Shown here: piece by piece, positions 63,645 to 64,000 of the stretch | How positions within the stretch are numbered: the stretch's first letter is position 1 | Layout of the letters: every line of letters begins with the position of its first letter | Source: an uncultured Clostridia bacterium | Lineage (GTDB): Bacteria > Bacillota > Clostridia > TANB77 > CAG-508 | DNA length: 64,000 nucleotides | Direction of reading: 5' to 3' | NCBI GenBank assembly: GCA_947573445.1 | Contig: CANPFR010000005.1 | Coordinates: 53,859-117,858, forward strand | Position numbers and translations under genes: made by a program | Notes under the pieces: model-generated | Told to the model about the DNA's origin: nothing | Database searches by the model: none | The model's input: only the letters and a program-made list of their open reading frames with translations

Positions 63645-64000
63645 TCTAAATCAATATCTCCACATTCAAAGTTGCAATACTATCTTGAATCAATTATATA
63701 TTCTTCTAACTACGATAATTTAATCTTTTTAGTCAAATTTGATATGTGGCTCAATATAGAATTAGGATGTTTTTTTGCAAAACAAAAAAATCAACCATTT
63801 TACTGATTGATTTTCATATCTATCTGTTCTATATAAAGTTCGAACAGAAACGTTACTGGAGCGTTTTAGGAGGTTATTTGCGAAAAATATGCCTATTTTT
63901 AATAGTGTTCTTCCCACATTCTGCTCAAAAAATAATTGACTCATAAACTGTTAAAATTAGTATAACATAAAAATTATTAATTTAATAATATTTTTATTAT
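63645..64000. other. Window end: no secure gene
   Basis: A minus-strand frame at 63762-63944 (SSNVSVRTLYRTDRYENQSVKWLIF) has no good ribosome site. A terminator AATCAATCAG...TGGTTGATTTTTTT lies at 63784-63811 (minus), so a short transcript or gene end from beyond the window may finish here. Confidence 0.35.

Noticed and set aside
1..64000. CRISPR array
   Set aside because: No regular short direct repeats with unique spacers and no cas genes were seen.

Overview
The window comes from a very AT-rich Gram-positive, spore-forming lineage. Supporting signs are strong AGGAGG-type ribosome binding sites, a T-box in front of thrS, the spore genes yabP and yabQ next to a divIC-like gene, Lsa-type ABC-F, LemA/DUF3137, RqcH and DUF5050 proteins. 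It best fits a low-GC gut Clostridia-like bacterium (Bacillota). I cannot fix the genus; prepilin-like proteins with GITLIAL heads are common in uncultured gut Clostridia.

Layout. 0-1.3 kb is the end of an integrated element (tyrosine integrase), followed by two remnants of a SecA-type zinc tail. 1.9-8.0 kb is a plus-strand core block: prfB, aspartate kinase, yabP, yabQ, divIC-like, rho and a sugar epimerase. 8-15.5 kb is accessory: a DUF2726 protein, a Xer recombinase, and an island of small membrane proteins and a NUDIX enzyme ending at tRNA-Leu. 15.5-23.2 kb holds rqcH, a compact par-like type I toxin-antitoxin locus, fructose-bisphosphate aldolase, an unassigned structured RNA, a CAP-domain protein, DUF3137/LemA and T-box-controlled thrS. 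23.3-27.7 kb is a glycan locus. 27.8-38.6 kb carries ABC-F, murD, a cytidylate-kinase-like gene, pepF, guaA and guaB. 38.8-44.7 kb holds a DUF5050 protein, a CofE-like protein and a two-component system. 44.8-50.4 kb is a trio of prepilin-like surface proteins. After tRNA-Thr comes a small accessory patch, then Lon-like protease, rimI, tsaB and tsaE, an ECF transporter, and a GH10 xylanase fused to a PHP phosphoesterase.

The most striking signal is translational. Six genes (prfB, a Xer recombinase, an FrhB-like Fe-S protein, an ABC-F ATPase, guaB and a histidine kinase) are each broken by what looks like a single inserted C. One has two such sites, giving seven in all. At every site the zero-frame codon is CGG, and skipping its C gives a conserved Gly codon (GGN) and restores the family sequence. 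I found no other in-frame CGG in the chromosomal-type genes. The only ordinary sense CGGs are in six small genes or genes of foreign appearance. Random sequencing error does not predict this. It suggests that CGG is poorly read, or is read as a +1 shift or quadruplet codon, in this organism, so that RF2 and IMP dehydrogenase would depend on +1 frameshifting.
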